Source: Carnegiea gigantea (lineage: Eukaryota; Streptophyta; Magnoliopsida; Caryophyllales; Cactaceae). Taken from it: a stretch of DNA of 64,000 bases. How positions within the stretch are numbered: the first letter of the stretch is position 1; every line of letters starts with the position of its first letter. A model generated the notes under the pieces. That model ran no database searches and was not told the origin of the DNA. It saw only the letters and a program-made list of their open reading frames with translations. Location of the stretch: assembly GCA_029747015.1 (NCBI GenBank), contig JAKOGI010000524.1, positions 473,440-537,439 on the forward strand, in the 5' to 3' direction. Shown in pieces: positions 61,190 through 64,000 of the stretch. A program made the position numbers and the translations under genes.

Positions 61190-63030
61190 GCCGCTTTATT
61201 AGGAGTGGTTAGAAGATATCTTCGTTTGTTGCAAAGATAAATTCACAATCTTTCATCTATTTGATGCCTTGTATGCTTCGCTCTTCCTTTATGATCAGTG
61301 CTTGAACCCCATTCGAGCAGTGTACGAGTGTTGGTGTCCCGAAACGAATACCTTGTATACTTCTGGAAGCGAAATGTCTCTGTCTATCTTTGATATTCAC
61401 AGTTTCCTCGGGCTATCACTTTTAGGGCATCTTTATGATGAAGTTGTTCCTACTTAACAGGAACTCACAAATACACTTCTCCTGAGTTGTACTTATCTAC
61501 TCACTGCTTACCACAAACTCATGCAAGGTCGCAAGGGCAAGCCGACCATAGAGCGATGGATTGCCTTCTGGTTTCGAGGGCCCAAGAATTACCATGTTTC
61601 CAGGAAATCCGATCAAGGAAACTGGACCCCTCATCTAGAAATATTGTCATTCATCATCGGTGCAGGAACCCGTGGGTGGGGTGATCGTCAGGTCACTTTC
61701 GATGAGTTGGGAATAGCTAAAGGCCAACGTACCATGACCTTTCTAGCCGGTTTTCTCTCATGTTGGTTATGCACATTCATCTTGCTAGTTAGAGATGCTG
61801 ATTGCATACTGCTTGGCACTTTCAGCACCGCATCATTCATAGCATTAAGTGTAGGGTATTACCTCCCTACGGCTACAGCTGTAAAATAGGTCTGGTCGGG
61901 TCGACCCATTTAATAAACAAATCAATTTTGTGTCAGCCTTGAAAATAGTTTAAATTTGCTCAAAACTGAAAAATAATAAGTTTTCACACTAAATGGTCAA
62001 ATCGTATTGATTTCGGGTTGAAATCGATTCGATTCGGGTCAGGTTCGTGTTTCTCTCAGTAAATTCAGGTCGAGTTCGGGTCAGGTTATTGTGTCAGGTC
62101 ATACTTTTATAGTCCCACCTATGGCAATCATTGCAAGTATCTACAAGGAACTTAATGAGATCTTTTGTTCTTTACATTCTAGTAGAGGTGGAGGTCATTT
62201 TTCTGCTCATTTCCTTTATGCTTGGTCAGCCAAAAACTTTGATACATACGAGTTAGTTGATGAAGCTTCCTCCAGTCTAGGTATAGTGAAGTTTAGTGGC
62301 CTTGGTTAAGCAAAGTTGTTTTATCTCGAAGAGGCATGAGAACTCATTGGTTTTGAGACGAACCTTCGTTGGCATTCATCCATCATCAACCGACTTGAAG
62401 AGGCTCTCCTGGATGACGTCAAGCTATTCAAAGCAGACTTTACTTATTTTGCCAGCATTAGTTCGAGTTTTGTCTCTTACCCTTGTGAGGACAACCTCGT
62501 CATGTAGCACTACTGCCCTAATTGATCTAGTAGACAATTTGGTTTTCATCAGAATGTTCCGACTATCTGGACCTTGATAGTTTTTCTGATCCAAAAACAA
62601 TACTTTGCTGTCACCACGTGCTCACACGCTATGGAACAGGGTCTTAAGTATTACTTTCTGGGCGATGCAATTTCCTTGAGAGAAATACCACTCGTGTATT
62701 TCGTGAATGGTGGTCTAAGATGTTCTTTTTCTCGACTTGCAGTCTACATGCCAGTGGCTCCAGGAGGAAATGAAGTGATTTTCTTCACATGCACATTTCA
62801 AATGATGAAGGCAAACTTGGTTCCAAGGCTAAGTTGAAGATTGTTCATTCTGGGAAGACTTTAAAGCCTTTTGTTCCACTGATGGAGGATGATTCTTCTC
62901 ATGTCAAGATTCCAGAAATAGATGTTGTCAACCCAGCAATACCCATCCCTGCAATCCCTATTCAAAGCATTCTGTCGTTATCACAGGTAACAAAAGAGAT
63001 TAAAGAACATTTCAAATCTTTCATCTGATG
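61190..63030 (+). pseudogene. Plant mobile domain (PMD) gene, broken
   Basis: From about 61206 a frame reads EWLEDIF and continues through AVYECWCPETNT (about 61320), GHLYDE, a stop (TAA 61455-61457), IERWIAFWFRGPK (about 61548) and TFLAGFLSCWLC (about 61737) to YYLPTATAV (61886). These blocks are characteristic of the plant mobile domain, found in transposon-linked proteins and MAIN/MAIL-type host genes. About 200 bp of foreign sequence (61890-62100) then interrupts it, after which IIASIYKELNE and HFLYAWSAKNF resume. A further stop lies at 62307-62309. The tail (62574-63028) has short open frames. Stops and the insertion indicate a pseudogene, probably of transposon origin. Confidence 0.75.
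61890..62100. mobile_element. Unclassified ~210-bp insertion in the PMD gene
   Basis: The sequence contains GGTCGGGTCGACCC near its left end and GGTCGAGTTCGGGTCAGG near its right. It breaks the PMD frame between residues that are normally adjacent. No clean terminal inverted repeat or target duplication was found. Confidence 0.45.
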
Positions 63031-63464
63031 AGACACGTAGACAAAAGTCTAAATCTACGATCAATCATGTTATTAATGGATAGGACAAGCCACCCATCAG
63101 AGTTTGTGAACCAAATACCGAAAAGGTAACCGAGCTTATTGTCTCAGAAGGTGTTGAGAATATCATGGAAATCTTCGATGCTGAACTTAATCCTGCTGAA
63201 TGTACGGTACTCTCTTCTTTTTTTTAAATAGAAACACACTTTCTTTTCAAATGCGTATCTCACCTTCTTCATCTTTGAATTTTTTTAAATAGAGAGAAAG
63301 CAATGATGTGAACTTTAAGGAGGAATTGACACACGTTCTTTTACCATCGGGATATTGTCGATTGGACGAATAACTACCATCATTTGGTAAGAATTTATTT
63401 GATAGCAGATAGAGTCCTTCCTAGAGCCAATGCTCCTTCACTGGCACCCTATCCACAACACCCT
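63031..63464. other. Spacer before the telomere-like tract
   Basis: May include the decayed C-terminal tail of the PMD gene (63060-63220). No other feature is recognised. Confidence 0.4.
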
Positions 63465-64000
63465 TTGAGGGTTTAGGGTTTAGGGTTTAGCGTTCAGGGT
63501 TGAGGGCTCAGGGTTCAGGGTTCAGGGTTCAGGGTTCACGGTTCAGGGTTCAGGGTTCAGGGTTTAGGGTTTACGGCTGAGGGTTTAGGGTTTAGGGTTT
63601 AGGGTAAGTGGTGGGCCCCACAGGGTTTAGGGTTACTGTGAGGGTTTAGGGTTTAGGGTTTAGGATTTAGGGTTAGGGTTTAGGGTTTAGGGTAAGGGGT
63701 GGGCCCCACAGGGTTTAGGATTACTGTGAGAGTTTAGGGTTTAGGGTTTAGGGTTTAGGGTTTCGGGCTTAGGGGTTTAGGGTTTAGGGTTCAGGGTTCA
63801 GGGTTCAGGGTTCAGGGTTTTAGGGTTTAGGGTTTAGGGTTCTTTAAGGGTTCAGGGTTCAGGGTTTAGGGTTGAGGGTTGAGGGTTCTTTAAGGGTTTA
63901 GGGTTCAGGGTTCAGGGTTCAGGGTTCAGGGTTCAGGGTTTAGGGTTCAGGGTTTAGGGTTCAGGGTTTAGGGTTCAGGGTTTAGGGTTTAGGGTTTAGG
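63465..64000 (+). repeat. Degenerate telomere-type repeats (TTTAGGG with TTCAGGG variants)
   Basis: About 535 bp of TTTAGGG, the Arabidopsis-type plant telomere repeat, are mixed with TTCAGGG, TTGAGGG and other variants, running to the window edge. An 88-bp higher-order repeat occurs at 63603-63690 and 63691-63778; each copy holds GTGGGCCCCAC and TTACTGTGAG. GGTTCTTTAAGGG interrupts at about 63838 and 63888. The G-rich strand reads left to right, the orientation expected if a chromosome end lay to the right. It could equally be an interstitial or subtelomeric tract. Confidence 0.9.

Noticed and set aside
63465..64000. CRISPR-like array
   Set aside because: The short regular repeats are telomere-type heptamers without unique spacers.

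Overview
The window is nuclear plant DNA, almost certainly from a flowering plant. It is AT-rich, has two multi-exon genes with typical plant splice sites and families, and is otherwise filled with plant mobile elements: Ty3-type LTRs, TRIMs, a 5S-bearing Cassandra-like LTR, RTE and L1 LINEs, MITEs, endogenous pararetroviruses, and TTTAGGG-type telomere repeats. I cannot name the species from sequence alone.

Layout. 1-15555: a tandem array of a non-coding unit of about 6.6 kb, with two full units and a partial one that runs off the left edge. Each unit contains a Ty3-like LTR segment, and the unit junction falls inside a MITE. 15389-18760: an intact MITE, a diverged second copy, and a 326-bp TRIM element. 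20837-29105 (minus strand): a complete eight-exon gene for a U-box E3 ligase with USP, coiled-coil, kinase-like and U-box domains (799 aa as reconstructed); a decayed RTE LINE lies antisense in its fifth intron. 29400-31130: promoter-proximal repeats and a large mixed microsatellite. 31128-34268: a rearranged endogenous pararetrovirus, with the movement-protein region on plus and the coat-protein region on minus. 34268-34647: the 3' part of a Cassandra-like TRIM with a 5S rRNA-like LTR. 35584-37986: a probable solo LTR. 40924-45563 (plus strand): a complete eleven-exon gene recognised as PRD3/PAIR1, a meiotic double-strand-break factor (395 aa as reconstructed), with one probable GC-AG intron.

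46735-58205: a nested complex. An L1 LINE is split by a second, differently organised endogenous pararetrovirus and again by a MITE with matching 8-bp target duplications. 58232-58565 is a microsatellite, about 58990-60240 a minus-strand L1 fragment, 61190-63030 a broken plant-mobile-domain gene, and 63465-64000 a degenerate TTTAGGG/TTCAGGG tract that reaches the window edge.

Only two genes look functional: the ubiquitin ligase and PRD3. They do not form an operon-like or obviously linked unit. I saw no bacterial-type system, CRISPR array or biosynthetic cluster. The features most worth follow-up are the tandem array with its MITE junction, the two different pararetrovirus lineages with rearranged gene order, the 5S-bearing LTR, the kinase-like domain with missing catalytic residues, and the variant telomere tract.
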